NCBI GenBank assembly: GCA_013368325.1
Contig: JAACJK010000150.1
Location: 1 to 18,288, forward strand
Reading direction: 5' to 3'
Length of the DNA stretch: 18,288 nt
Origin: Ephemerocybe angulata
Taxonomy: Eukaryota > Basidiomycota > Agaricomycetes > Agaricales > Psathyrellaceae
The notes below the pieces were generated by a model. That model was given only the letters and a program-made list of their open reading frames with translations, searched no databases and was not told the DNA's origin. Made by a program: the position numbers and the translations under genes. This document shows, in pieces, positions 1 through 10,463 of the stretch (the stretch's first letter is position 1; every line of letters begins with the position of its first letter).

Positions 1-271
1 CTTTTATACATGACCTGTTAAGATACTAGCATGAGACTAAATATGCCTTGTTAATAAAAAATGTAGGGCAGGACTTAGTCCGTACCTACCGTTTATTTTT
101 ATTTTAAAAAATAAACAACTCTCTAAAATACTCTCACTATATTTAATCCCATTTCTCTATTTCGATCTCTTCCCTTAAGGATAATTAAACAATCTTTATA
201 ATACCCGCAAGTTTTATAATTCCGCGAGTTTTATTCAAATTAAAGCTGAGGAGGAGAGGGTGGGGTTAGGG
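1..271. other. 3' flank of dpo, left copy
   Basis: Mirror of 17562-17840. The hairpin has GTAGG 63-67, GGACT 71-75 and the closing CCTAC near 85-89. The tandem units are at 195-212 and 213-229 (one base short). The purine-rich tract is at about 247-271. Several one-base indels separate it from the other arm. Confidence 0.6.
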
Positions 272-3026
272 TTAATTAACTATAGATTCTATAACCTCAG
301 TTTTAGGACCGTGGCCTTTAACCTTAATTGTGAATAATTCAGACTTTACTATGTAAGGTATCGTATTAATCAATAATCCTTTACTATTATAAACTAACTT
401 ACGCTTATTCGCGTGATTTGAACCTTATAAGAATGGCTGAGTATTTGAATATTAACAGCTTCTTTATTTTTTGCCCATTTATCTTGTTGGATAGATAGGG
501 AGCTGTCTTTATTTAGTATTTCGTAGAAATCATTAAAGGATAAGCCAGTATTATTAGCCACCTTAGAAGAAAGACCCTTAATTTTAACTACCATTTTTTC
601 CGGTTTCTAATTCTAAAACGTATGCCTTGGGGCTTATGAATAAGCCTTTTTTAATATTATGCTCTAACTTTAATTGCCCGATATCACTACCGATTATACC
701 AGGCATTAGAGTGCCCATTTGTTGCGTGTCCTTATCTACTACTATGCTATCGGTATCGGAGTAGAATAATTCCAGGTCATCGTTATTTTTGAATTTACTC
801 ATAAAACCCTACCCATAGCCGAAATAGCACTAGAGATAGCCACATTCGTACTAGAATGAATATTCAAGCTATCGAACATTCTATCAGTTTGGTCTTGAGT
901 AAACGTCACTAGTGCATGGCTATGGCCTATGGAATTAATAGATTCGATGTTATTTATAGTATTTTTATTAATGATGGTTAATAACTGGTTAAAACTGTCT
1001 TTATTCAAAATCTCGAAGGATTTGAACTGATCCTGCATTCCGAAGCGCCCATATAAGCTATTCATTAATATTTTTGCAATGAAGTTCATAGGGTCTGATT
1101 TGCTATACTCGGATCTAAGACTGTAAAGTTCTGTAATATAATCCTTGAAAATGTTTGCCTTTTCAGTAAATAATATCCCACTTAATATTTCAAACTGGTA
1201 TCCGAATTTCTGAGCATTCTTTATTTCTTCCGAATAAAGGTTAGCATAAAATTCTCCCAGGACCGAGCAAGTACTTTCTACGCTGTTTATAACAGTTTTT
1301 TTCTGTATAATTGGATGTTTCAAGCCTAAAGGAGCCGTAACTTTACAGTAGAAGAAACCTTGCTTATCCGGAAAGTAGCCTGTAGGGTCACCTTCAAATC
1401 TAATTGGATATCCTATAGGCACCTCGACGTTTTGCATGATATAAGGATACAAACTGTTTACATCATAATAGTATAAATTATTTCTCGTGAAACTGAGTCG
1501 GGTATAACATTTGTAGGCAAATACATGTCAGTAGCCCCTCCAGTGTAAGATGTTCTGATTTGTTTTTGAAGAGTGCTCTCAAGAGTAGGTATATTAAGAT
1601 TTGCCTTAAAATGTGCCCTATAAATTCCAAAAGTTAGACTAGTAATAGTCGGATATTTAGAAATATTAAGTTTCCATCTATTTCAAATTAATAAGCCGAA
1701 CTTTGATAGTACTTCATGTAGAGAGATACAGTCCAGTTGGCAGTACTTAATAGCTTCAGCTTTAAGTATCCAATTATTATTGAATTTTGAAGCATAACTA
1801 TTGTACTCATCCTGTGTAATATCTGGGAAAAATTCAATTGATGGAACAGGTCCAATATAGTCTAAGTTATTTTTGTTTACAAACCCATGAGGAAAGAAAT
1901 CCTTTTGTGAATTACCGTTAAATGATTTAGCTAGATCCCTTAGGTTACCTAAAAGGATTTGATAGCTATCCACAAATTTTAAAGTTACTGGACCAGAACC
2001 GGTTGTTTTTGTGAAATCGAAAGAAATTAATTTGTTATTATTAATTAAAGGAGATACTTTACCATATTCTATCAAGTAAGGCATTAAGAAAACACTATCA
2101 AAGTTAGCTAGGTTATGAATATAAATGTTTTTTCTGTCGTTTTTCTTATGAGTTAGTGTATTTATACAATCAAACATCATTTCTTTAACAGAAATGTAAT
2201 CACTTAAGAAAAAACTTATTTTTGAGGAGCCATCGAAAAAGCTGATTAAGTACGGAACCATTACTTGTTCGCCATTATGTTTAGCCTCGATGTAGGTTTC
2301 TATATCTAAAGTAAGAAAATCTTTAATGTACTTAGTTTCAGGTTTAATTTTCGAAAGGAACCGTGTAGGTTTCTGTTCAAAATTTAACTCTTCCTGGTTA
2401 GTTATAAGATTACATACATAAATTCTGTCCTTAGCTACTAATCTACTAGGGTCGTCAATTGTTCTTATGAAATAGTTGTCGTTTATTTGTTTATCAACTA
2501 TTTTTATTTGTGTTTTTTTTGAATTACCCTTAGGTGTAAATTTAATATTATTAATTATTTTACCATCTACAACAGTAGGATGTATTTCAAAGAAATTGTT
2601 ATTGTGAGTAGTCACAATAAATTCAGATCCTTTATCGGTAGTAACTAAATCTGTTAACGGAGTACCAAATTCTAGTGGATTTAAAGTAATAGGAATCTGA
2701 TATTTATAATAATTTATTGTGTTAAGATCTCGTTCTTTAATTTCCAATTGATTTTCCTTAGCTAAACCCTTTCTAATTCCAAAACTGAATACTACTTTTC
2801 TTAATTCAACGTTGTTGTATCCATCTTGTTTTTTATTTAACAAGTCCCATAAATATTGGATGTAGAATTCTAATGATTCGTTAGTTTTGTTTAAAAATAC
2901 CATTTGTCCTAATGTTTTAGGTATATTATCGTTTGTAACTAGTCTGAAAGATACCATTATGTGATGATCGTCTTTAATATTGAATACTTCTTTTTCAAAG
3001 AAATACTCTACTGCTTTTCTTAACAA
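272..3026 (-). CDS. dpo: Protein-primed family B DNA polymerase of linear mitochondrial plasmid type, left copy, four frameshifts
   Basis: Mirror copy of the polymerase in the other arm, ending at TAA 274-272. It is continuous from TTG 3026 through all three exonuclease motifs to codon 447, then meets the same TGA (1685-1683) in the same context. Frame is lost by a missing base near 1487, by a four-base A run at 803-806 (five in the other arm), by an extra base in the T run at 594-599, and by a missing base near 414. None of these coincides with the two breaks in the right copy. Together the arms define one full reading frame with every catalytic residue kept, which argues against long-term decay. 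The open frame extends back to 3116 without an ATG. Confidence 0.93.
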
Positions 3027-3116
3027 TTTTTTGTCTAAAATTGAATAAGAAATAAAATCGAATGAGAAGTTTTTCCAATTTAATAATTTACCTGTTGCCT
3101 TTCTAGCTAATGTTTT

Positions 3117-3373
3117 TTATATTAAAAAACCTTATCAATTTTTTTTTTTACTACAACTGGCCTAGGCCTGGATTAGTAAGTAACAAAAAAAATTATAAAG
3201 ATGTTTTGTCTAATAACTCCGCATCAACTCCTTCTATTCATTCAACACTAAAAACTTTTTATAAAAACAAAACAAATAAATATTCATTTTAAATCCAAAT
3301 ATAATTTTATTTTTACTTTTTTTTAATCACTTTTTTATATAAAAAAAGTAAAAATAAAAAAGTAAATAACCAC
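3117..3373. other. trnI-dpo spacer, left copy
   Basis: Mirror of 14461-14716, with the same hairpin near 3302-3363, the CCTAGGCCTGGATTAG repeat block near 3161-3176 and the same possible leader relic. The plus-strand open frame at 3110-3292 is a by-product of low-complexity sequence and is not called as a gene. Confidence 0.5.
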
Positions 3374-3444
3374 TAAGCCCAAGAAGATTTGAACTCCTAC
3401 AAATTCCTCATCAAGAAATCATTCTACCATTAAATTATAGGCTT
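3374..3444 (-). tRNA. trnI(gau): tRNA, probably Ile (anticodon GAU), left copy
   Basis: Mirror copy of 14390-14460 on the minus strand with the same TTGATGA loop and the same imperfect pairs, so the unusual G37 is present in both copies. Confidence 0.82.
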
Positions 3445-3692
3445 CTATTACTTTTGTTCTTAGTCAGTAATTTTTGTTTTAGTCGCCCAAGTAAAAAAAA
3501 AAAACAAAAAAAAATAAAGGATTAGACTAGGGTAGGTTTTTTATTTTTTTGTTTGTTCAGTTATTTTTTTTGTAACAAATACAAAAAAAAATTAGAATGG
3601 CCAGTTGACTTTTTTTTATATAAAAAAGTGATAAAATTGATTATAGTGATACAAGGGATATTAAAATATCCCCAACACTATCTTTGAAACAA
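3445..3692. repeat. trnL-trnI spacer of hairpin elements, left copy
   Basis: Mirror of 14142-14389, with the GGCCAGTT-tipped unit near 3558-3608, the GACTTTTTTT … AAAAGTGATA hairpin near 3608-3634, and the GGGATATTAAAATATCCC palindrome at 3655-3672, which has one base-order difference at its centre relative to the other arm. No gene is seen. Confidence 0.75.
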
Positions 3693-3776
3693 TACGAACA
3701 AAGAGACTTGAACTCTTAAGGGATTACTCCCACTTCTGCTTAAGAGAAGATTGTTTACCAATTTCAACATATTCGT
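3693..3776 (-). tRNA. trnL(uaa): tRNA-Leu (anticodon UAA), left copy
   Basis: Mirror copy of 14058-14141 on the minus strand, 84 bases, with the same TAA anticodon and long variable arm. Confidence 0.95.
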
Positions 3777-4075
3777 ATATTATTTTTTTAATAAAAATAA
3801 GTAGTAATTGTAATTAATTAGATAAATAATTAATAGCCCTAGTATCACTTTTTTTTTTCTTTTATCACTCCTATTACTTATTTTTTTTGTTTTTTTGTAT
3901 TGACTTTTTTTTATATTAAAAAAAGTGATAAAATTAGGCCTAATTTTTTGTTTTTATTTGACTTTTTTTTGTTGACTTTTTTTATTGTTAATAAAAAAAG
4001 TGATACAAAAAAAGTGATAAAAACAAAATTAAAGTAAATAAAAAAACAAAAAAAACAAAAAAACAAAAAATTAAA
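3777..4075. repeat. trnW-trnL spacer of hairpin elements, left copy
   Basis: Mirror of 13760-14057, with hairpins at about 3899-3932 and 3973-4004. A 73-codon frame that crosses this spacer and trnW on the minus strand is an accident of A/T runs. Confidence 0.75.
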
Positions 4076-4146
4076 CAAGAGTGAGGCGATTCGAACGCCT
4101 ACAAACAATTTTGGAGATTGTGATACTACCATTATACTACACTCTT
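4076..4146 (-). tRNA. trnW(cca): tRNA-Trp (anticodon CCA), left copy
   Basis: Mirror copy of the tRNA at 13689-13759, with the same acceptor, CTCCAAA loop and discriminator G (C on the plus strand at 4076). The anticodon is CCA here too, so a single-arm base-calling error in the anticodon is unlikely. Confidence 0.94.
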
Positions 4147-4438
4147 CTTTGTCTTTATTTTTATCACTTTTTTTTTATATAAATTAAAAAAAAAGTAATA
4201 CTAATAATTCCCTTACTTTTTTAATTGTTTATTTTTTTGTTACCCTTCTATCACTTACCGCAGGGTTTATATAAATAAAAAAAGTCAATAATAATTGGGC
4301 TATTATTTTTTTAACTTATTTTTTTTTGTATCTATCACTTTTTTATTACTTTTTTTTTATTTATATAAAAAAAAGTGATAAAGATAAAAAAGTCAACACA
4401 ACAAAACAAAAAAAAAAATAAGTGATAACAAATAAAAT
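4147..4438. repeat. trnA-trnW spacer of hairpin elements, left copy
   Basis: Mirror of 13400-13688. The CTTACCGCAGGGTTT cluster is at about 4255-4269 and hairpins lie at about 4162-4199 and 4332-4397. No gene is seen. Confidence 0.75.
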
Positions 4439-4510
4439 TGGAGAAAGATAGATTCGAACTATCATAATTATATTGCAAATATAACCGATTAACCATTATC
4501 AGATTTCCCC
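4439..4510 (-). tRNA. trnA(ugc): tRNA-Ala (anticodon UGC), left copy
   Basis: Identical in structure to the 13328-13399 copy, read on the minus strand, with 5' GGGG at 4510-4507 and discriminator at 4439. It keeps the G3:U70 acceptor pair and the TTTGCAA anticodon loop. Confidence 0.93.
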
Positions 4511-4664
4511 TAATTTTTTTCTGTGTTTTTAAAAAAAAAATAATTATAATTTAATTATTTTTATTTAAGGCTAATTTTATTAGTGTCGTGTGTCGACTTT
4601 TTTATCTGAAAAAAAAAAAAATTAGAAACAAAAATAAGGGGGGGGGGGGTTTAGATTTATTTTC
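4511..4664. other. rns-trnA spacer with a long G run, left copy
   Basis: Mirror of 13176-13327. The G run at 4638-4649 has 12 bases as against 11 in the other arm. No gene is seen. Confidence 0.7.
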
Positions 4665-6240
4665 TTTATTATCCAGCAGCACTTTCCAGTACAGCTACCT
4701 TGCTATGACTTTTGAGATGTTACTCAGAAGAGTTCACTAATATTAATAATATAAAACAAAAGTAAGTTTAGTTAAAAATATTCATTTACAAAACAAAAAA
4801 ATTTTGTAATTATATGCATAATAGCTTATCCCTATCTAAGCTTCTTCCCAGCGACAGACAGTTAGTTCATCACGAATATAAACTTCACCGTTGCGTAATG
4901 ATCAACGATTACTCGAATTCCTCCTTCATGTTGTCGAATTTCAGACAACAATCTGTCTAAAAAAAATAATTAACTTTTTTTAATGATTTGCTAATTATTT
5001 TTTATCTAATTATTGCATCATTTTGTAAAAGTTTTTATAGCACATTTATAGCCCAGTTCATGAGGGCCATAACGACTTGTCTTAGTCCCAAATGTATTCC
5101 TTTAAAATACAACAAAAGTTAAGTAAAAATTAACAATAGGGATTTCGTCCGTTAGTGGAGTTAACCTAACTTTTCACAATACGGACTGAAGACAGCCATG
5201 CAACACCTGTAAACGAATTTCCATAAAATGGAAACTACTCAAAATATTTTTAAGATATTTTGGATATACAAGAACTGGTAAGATTTTACGCGGATTATCG
5301 TATTAAATAGCATGCTTCACTTCGTTTGCTTCGAGACCGACTAATTTTTTTGGTTTCAGTTTTGCAACCGTACTCTCAAGGCGGAATGGTTAACGCGTTA
5401 GCATCGTTATCAATTCTTTAATTAACAAAACTACCATTCATCGTTGACAGTGAGAGGTATCTGGGTATCTAATCCTATTTCTTATTCTCACCTTCGTTTC
5501 TCAGCGTCAATCATTTATAGATAAAAAGCTTTCACCTTTAGTATTCCATCTAGTATCTACGGATATCATCCCTACACTAAATATTATTCGGTTTATCCTC
5601 AATATGATTCTAGCTTATAGTTATTCATTTTTAAATACTAAATAATTAATAGTATATAGCTAATTAAAAATAGAACTTTTGTAAGCTGCCTACACACCCT
5701 TTACGCCTTTTTAAGGTGATTAACGTTCGCGTTTCTGGCGTTACCGAGTCTTCTGGCACCAGTAATTTAGACAACACTATTAGTAAAGTAATATCATTTT
5801 TTCCTTTACGTTATCATAAATACCACCTACTAACTTGGTTTTATGATTTCAGTTAGCTAGTTCACTCTTGCGAGCATTGACTAATATTCTTGACTGCAGA
5901 TTGCTTATGCAATTTGGGACTTCTCATTCCCAATGTGGCCAGCGGTTCTTTCAAACTTAGCTATTGATCGTAGGCTTGGTAGGCTTTTACTCTACCAACT
6001 ACCCTTAAACAAAATAAATCAATTCTTATAGTGGAAAATTTCCTTTTTGTTATAAATAGCTAAATTTATTTTTATCCTCTATTTGAGAGGTCTATAAGGT
6101 ATCTAATTTATTATTACTCACCTGTACACCTTGTTCTAGCCTTTTAATTAAAGTAATAAAAAGGTAGTAGAACAAACGATTTGCATGTCTTAAAACTACT
6201 GAAAAACGTTCAATCTGAACCAAAATTAAATTCTTATTAT
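4665..6240 (-). rRNA. rns: Mitochondrial small-subunit ribosomal RNA, left copy
   Basis: Reverse-complement copy of the rns in the other arm. The 5' CAGATTGAAC block is near 6210-6221 on the minus strand and the 3' GCTGGAT is near 4672-4678. The same conserved blocks occur in the same order. Visible differences are single-base indels, for example a T run of two rather than three in the segment before CGAGT near 4912-4918. Ends are estimated. Confidence 0.95.
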
Positions 6241-7371
6241 TAATTTAATATATTAATTAAATTGCAGGGCCTAATTTTTTTATTTGTTACAAAAAAATAA
6301 GCCCAGTTATATATTGTATAGTATATGCTCTAGTTAATTAAAAAAAAAAAACAAGCAATATTTATATTTACATCTCTTTTATATTTTATAAACTTTTTTG
6401 TATATATTTATTTGTTTTGTTTAGGGCTAATTTTTGTTCTATCACTTTTTTCCAGATAAAGATAAAAAAGTAAACAAATAAAAAAAATTAAGCCCAAGTA
6501 ATAAATATTCTTTACAGTTAATTTTTTTTATCACTTACTAATCCAGTTATTTTTTTGTATTTGTTATAAAAAAAAATTAGACTGGCCAGTTGTAGTAGTT
6601 GACTTATATAAAAAAAGTGATAACTGGCTAAGGCCTGGATAAGGGTTTTCTTGTTTGTTTGTATCAAAAGTCCACAGAAAAAAAGTCAACTGGCCATTCG
6701 GCCTGAAACAAAATTAAAACAATAGGGCTAATTTTTTTTATATATAAAATACAAAATTCCTATTAAATACCCTAATAAAAATTTAATCATAAAATACTAT
6801 CTAAGTTAACCCAATATCTTATGAATAAACTAGTAAAAATAAATGAGAATACAAAATAGGATCCATAAAAATAGATCCTTTTACTAATTTTTTTTGTTTA
6901 TATCACTTTTTGTATCTGTTTACTTTTTATTGTTAATAAAAAAGTGATAGATAAAAAAAGTCAACAAACAAAAAAATAATTCTATAGTTTTATTTCTTAT
7001 AGTAGAAAATAAATTTATTAATTTTTTGATCATCTCTTTTATATTATATTCCAATTTAAGTTGTAATTTTTACCGCAAGGGGTATCACTTACTAATTAAT
7101 TTTTTTTGTAAACAAAACAAAAAAATTGATAAGGGTTATCTGTTTATATCACTTTTGATCTGTTTATAAGATAGATTAAAATTACTTAATTTTTTTTTAA
7201 GATAAACAAAAAAAAATAACTGCTGGCCATTCTAATTTTTTTTTTTTTAAAAAAAAATAACTGGATAGATAAAAAAAGTCAACAAAAAATTAACTGGCCA
7301 TTCTAATTTTTTTTTTGTTGACTTTTTTTATTGTTAATAAAAAAGTGATAAAAAAAAAATAACTGGGGGGA
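6241..7371. repeat. nad1-rns spacer, left copy
   Basis: Mirror of 10464-11599, with the same hairpin elements (for example about 7240-7290, 7300-7360 and 6585-6640) and the TACCGCAAGGGGTATCAC cluster at about 7071-7088. The 46-codon frame of the right arm is broken here by two shorter T runs. Confidence 0.8.
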
Positions 7372-8386
7372 TTAGTAAGGTGCAATATCAAATGCTATTA
7401 AAATACTTGGAACTAAGATAATGAAAGCGACACACACGGGTAATAAATTTAACCAACATAAGTCAATTAATTGATCATATCTTAATCTGGGTAATGTAGC
7501 TCTAAACCAAACAAAGAAGAAACAGAAAATACATGTTTTGGCACCTAAGATAATAGATTGAATATTTATGATTGAGTTATTAACAAATATTTCTGGTAAG
7601 TGGTAACCTCCTAAAAATAATATAGCAGTTATACAACTAAATAATACAATTGAGGAATATTCTCCTAAAAGAAAAATACGAAAGGTACTGAAGAATGCTC
7701 AGTAAAAAACCAGCAACTAATTCAGATTCAGCTTCTTGTAAATCAAAAGGTGTTCTAGAAGTTTCCGCTAATATAGATATAAAATAAAATATAAATACGG
7801 GTAATAACGGAATTATAAACCATACGGATAACTGTGATTCTATTATTGTTATATAATTTAAAGATCCTGTTAATAATATGATTATTAAGATTGCTGAACT
7901 TAATATTAATTCATAAGAAATCATTGCTGCTGTAGATCGTAAGGATCCTAAAAAAGCATATTTAGAATTAGCTGACCATCCAGCTAATAATACACCATAT
8001 ACTCCTAAAGAAGAAAGTGCTAAAGTATATAAAATACTCATTGAATAATCAGATATTGCTATTCCTTGACCAAAAGGTATAACACCCCAACCTAATAAAC
8101 TAAAAATTAAAGAAGAAACAGGAGCTAAATAAAATATTACTTTATTTGATTGTGAGGGTATTACTGTCTCCTTTAAAATTAATTTTAAAGCATCTGCAAA
8201 TGGTTGTAATATTCCATAATAACCTACTGTATTTGGTCCTACCCTTCTTTGATGGGCAGCTAATTGTTTTCTTTCTATTATTGTCATGAAAGCAACTGCT
8301 AATAATACTGGAACTATTATAGTAGCTACATCTATTAAATTAAATAATAAAGATTTTAAGAATAAAAAATTAATATTATTGATCAT
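7372..8386 (-). CDS. nad1: NADH dehydrogenase subunit 1 (ND1), left copy, two frameshifts near the 3' end
   Basis: Second copy of the complex I membrane subunit, reading leftward from ATG at 8386-8384 to TAA at 7374-7372. It is open through the point where the right copy breaks, so residues 1-227 are continuous. It then loses frame at an A run at 7704-7709 (six here, seven T in the right arm at 10124-10130) and again at 7667-7670 (four against five). The altered C-terminus of the uncorrected reading is therefore an artefact of these two one-base losses. Combining arms gives one intact 338-residue protein. I see no amino-acid replacement between copies. Confidence 0.96.
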
Positions 8387-8853
8387 TTATGGTTTTCGTG
8401 TTTGTGTAGGCTTTAGCTAGACGTAGTTTAACCTAGCTATCTATCACTTTTTTTATATAAATAAAAAAAGTCAATAATAACAAGCTAGGAAATTAGTCCA
8501 CGAGGCTTTTAGCAAGGAATTATTAAATTATTTCTAATAGCAATTGGGCTAATTTTTTTATTCTCACCAGTTATTTTTTTTGTAACAAATACAAAAAAAA
8601 TTAGATTGGCCAGTTATTACTAATTTTAATCTTTATCACTTTTTTTTTTATATAAATAAAAAAAAAGTCATAAAAAGTGATAAAGATAACCCTGCGGTAA
8701 GTGATAATAACAAAAAATTAGCCTTACTAACAAAATAATATATTTGTAAATAAATATTAGCTATTAATTTTCTAATCAATTTTTTAAGTTACTACTAATT
8801 TTTGACTAATTACTTTTTTTACAGTTATTTTTTTAACAAAAAAAATTAAGTAA
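8387..8853. promoter_or_regulatory. Region between palindrome centre and nad1, left copy
   Basis: Mirror of 8980-9447. The CCTAGCT/AGCTAGG-bracketed hairpin is at 8432-8489, the GGCCAGTT unit at about 8568-8614, the 17-base-pair hairpin at about 8628-8687, and the CCCTGCGGTAAGTGATA cluster at about 8690-8706. No gene is seen. A promoter role is inferred only from position. Confidence 0.45.
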
Positions 8854-8979
8854 TTTTAATCTATCACCAGGCCGAATGGCCAGTTATTTTATAAAAAAAG
8901 TAACAACTGGCCTAATTTTTTTATTTGAACAAAAAATAACGGCCTGGATAGGTTAAAAAAGTCAACCCTTATCACTTTT
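8854..8979. repeat. Asymmetric palindrome centre with nested GC-tipped inverted repeats
   Basis: This is the 126-base spacer between the two arms and is not itself a continuation of the palindrome. It holds a perfect 8-base inverted repeat, CCAGGCCG (8867-8874) with CGGCCTGG (8940-8947). Nested inside is a second one, GGCCAGTT (8878-8885) with AACTGGCC (8905-8912). Their centres (about 8907 and 8895) do not coincide with the centre of the large repeat (about 8916.5). The same GC tips occur in the hairpin elements scattered through the intergenic DNA. Possible roles are a hairpin-telomere loop, a replication start, or a divergent promoter. None is proven by sequence. Confidence 0.85.
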
Positions 8980-9447
8980 TTACTTAATTTTTCTTGTTAA
9001 AAAAAATAACTGTAAAAAAAGTAATTAGTCAAAAATTAGTAGTAACTTAAAAAATTGATTAGAAAATTAATAGCTAATATTTTATTTACAAATATATTAT
9101 TTTTGTTAGTAAGGCTAATTTTTTGTTATTATCACTTACCGCAGGGTTATCTTTATCACTTTTTTATGACTTTTTTTTTTATTTATATAAAAAAAAAGTG
9201 ATAAAGATTAAAATTAGTAATAACTGGCCAATCTAATTTTTTTGTATTTGTTACAAAAAAAATAACTGGTGAGAATAAAAAAATTAGCCCAATTGCTATT
9301 AGAAATAATTTAATAATTCCTTGCTAAAAGCCTCGTGGACTAATTTCCTAGCTTGTTATTATTGACTTTTTTATTTATATAAAAAAGTGATAGATAGCTA
9401 GGTTAAACTACGTCTAGCTAAAGCCTACACAAACACGAAAACCATAA
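8980..9447. promoter_or_regulatory. Region between palindrome centre and nad1, with three hairpins
   Basis: Likely leader of the outward gene block. It contains a 17-base-pair hairpin, ATCTTTATCACTTTTTT (9149-9165) with its complement ending at 9208, and a GGCCAATCTAAT … ATAACTGG unit (9221-9268). A third hairpin, TTGACTTTTTT … AAAAAAGTGATA (9362-9391), is bracketed by CCTAGCT (9347-9353) and AGCTAGG (9396-9402). A CCGCAGGGTTAT cluster lies at 9139-9150. No promoter consensus can be named, so the regulatory role is inference. Confidence 0.45.
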
Positions 9448-10463
9448 ATGATCAATAATATTAATTTTTTATTCTTAAAATCTTTATTATTTAATTTAAT
9501 AGATGTAGCTACTATAATAGTTCCAGTATTATTAGCAGTTGCTTTCATGACAATAATAGAAAGAAAACAATTAGCTGCCCATCAAAGAAGGGTAGGACCA
9601 AATACAGTAGGTTATTATGGAATATTACAACCATTTGCAGATGCTTTAAAATTAATTTTAAAGGAGACAGTAATACCCTCACAATCAAATAAGTAATATT
9701 TTATTTAGCTCCTGTTTCTTCTTTAATTTTTAGTTTATTAGGTTGGGGTGTTATACCTTTTGGTCAAGGAATAGCAATATCTGATTATTCAATGAGTATT
9801 TTATATACTTTAGCACTTTCTTCTTTAGGAGTATATGGTGTATTATTAGCTGGATGGTCAGCTAATTCTAAATATGCTTTTTTAGGATCCTTACGATCTA
9901 CAGCAGCAATGATTTCTTATGAATTAATATTAAGTTCAGCAATCTTAATAATCATATTATTAACAGGATCTTTAAATTATATAACAATAATAGAATCACA
10001 GTTATCCGTATGGTTTATAATTCCGTTATTACCCGTATTTATATTTTATTTTATATCTATATTAGCGGAAACTTCTAGAACACCTTTTGATTTACAAGAA
10101 GCTGAATCTGAATTAGTTGCTGGTTTTTTTACTGAGCATTCTTCAGTACCTTTCGTATTTTTCTTTTTAGGAGAATATTCCTCAATTGTATTATTTAGTT
10201 GTATAACTGCTATATTATTTTTAGGAGGTTACCACTTACCAGAAATATTTGTTAATAACTCAATCATAAATATTCAATCTATTATCTTAGGTGCCAAAAC
10301 ATGTATTTTCTGTTTCTTCTTTGTTTGGTTTAGAGCTACATTACCCAGATTAAGATATGATCAATTAATTGACTTATGTTGGTTAAATTTATTACCCGTG
10401 TGTGTCGCTTTCATTATCTTAGTTCCAAGTATTTTAATAGCATTTGATATTGCACCTTACTAA
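9448..10463 (+). CDS. nad1: NADH dehydrogenase subunit 1 (ND1), right copy, one frameshift
   Basis: Membrane subunit of respiratory complex I in the inner mitochondrial membrane, forming part of the quinone-binding chamber. Corrected against the other arm it is 338 residues, normal for ND1, starting at ATG 9448 and ending at TAA 10461-10463. Recognisable family segments are [15 protein letters not shown] (38-52), [13 protein letters not shown] (61-73), [16 protein letters not shown] (136-151), [20 protein letters not shown] (208-227) and a late [13 protein letters not shown] (295-307). Hydrophobic stretches fit about eight membrane helices. All Trp codons are TGG and there is no intron. As read, one A is missing at about 9691 (AA where the left arm has AAA), which stops the frame after residue 82; it resumes in another frame to the end. 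The missing base is probably a sequencing error. It is the first gene out from the palindrome centre. Confidence 0.97.

Larger units (their letters stand above)
1..8853 (-). repeat. Left arm of a ~17.8-kb inverted repeat
   Basis: The whole segment is the reverse complement of 8980-17837. Paired positions sum to about 17833-17840 throughout: the nad1 starts at 8386 and 9448, the dpo starts at 3026 and 14807, and base 9 pairs with about 17831. All genes here lie on the minus strand. Differences from the right arm are almost all single-base indels in homopolymers. The arm is cut by the window start, so its true outer end and left flank are not visible. Confidence 0.97.

Noticed and set aside
799..3026. 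dpo as a set of separate small genes or an intron-split gene
   Set aside because: The pieces join through single-base run-length differences and one TGA codon, with no intron boundaries or intron structure.
3110..3292. 60-codon plus-strand frame upstream of the left dpo
   Set aside because: It is antisense to the dpo leader and crosses a repeat block. No motif is seen.
3911..4132. 73-codon hydrophobic frame on the minus strand
   Set aside because: It overlaps trnW and consists of A/T-run sequence in the spacer. It is a shadow, not a gene.
7637..8386. A shortened, 249-residue ND1 variant with a different C-terminus in the left arm
   Set aside because: The altered tail comes from one lost base in an A run at 7704-7709. 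The right arm carries the normal C-terminus at the same place.
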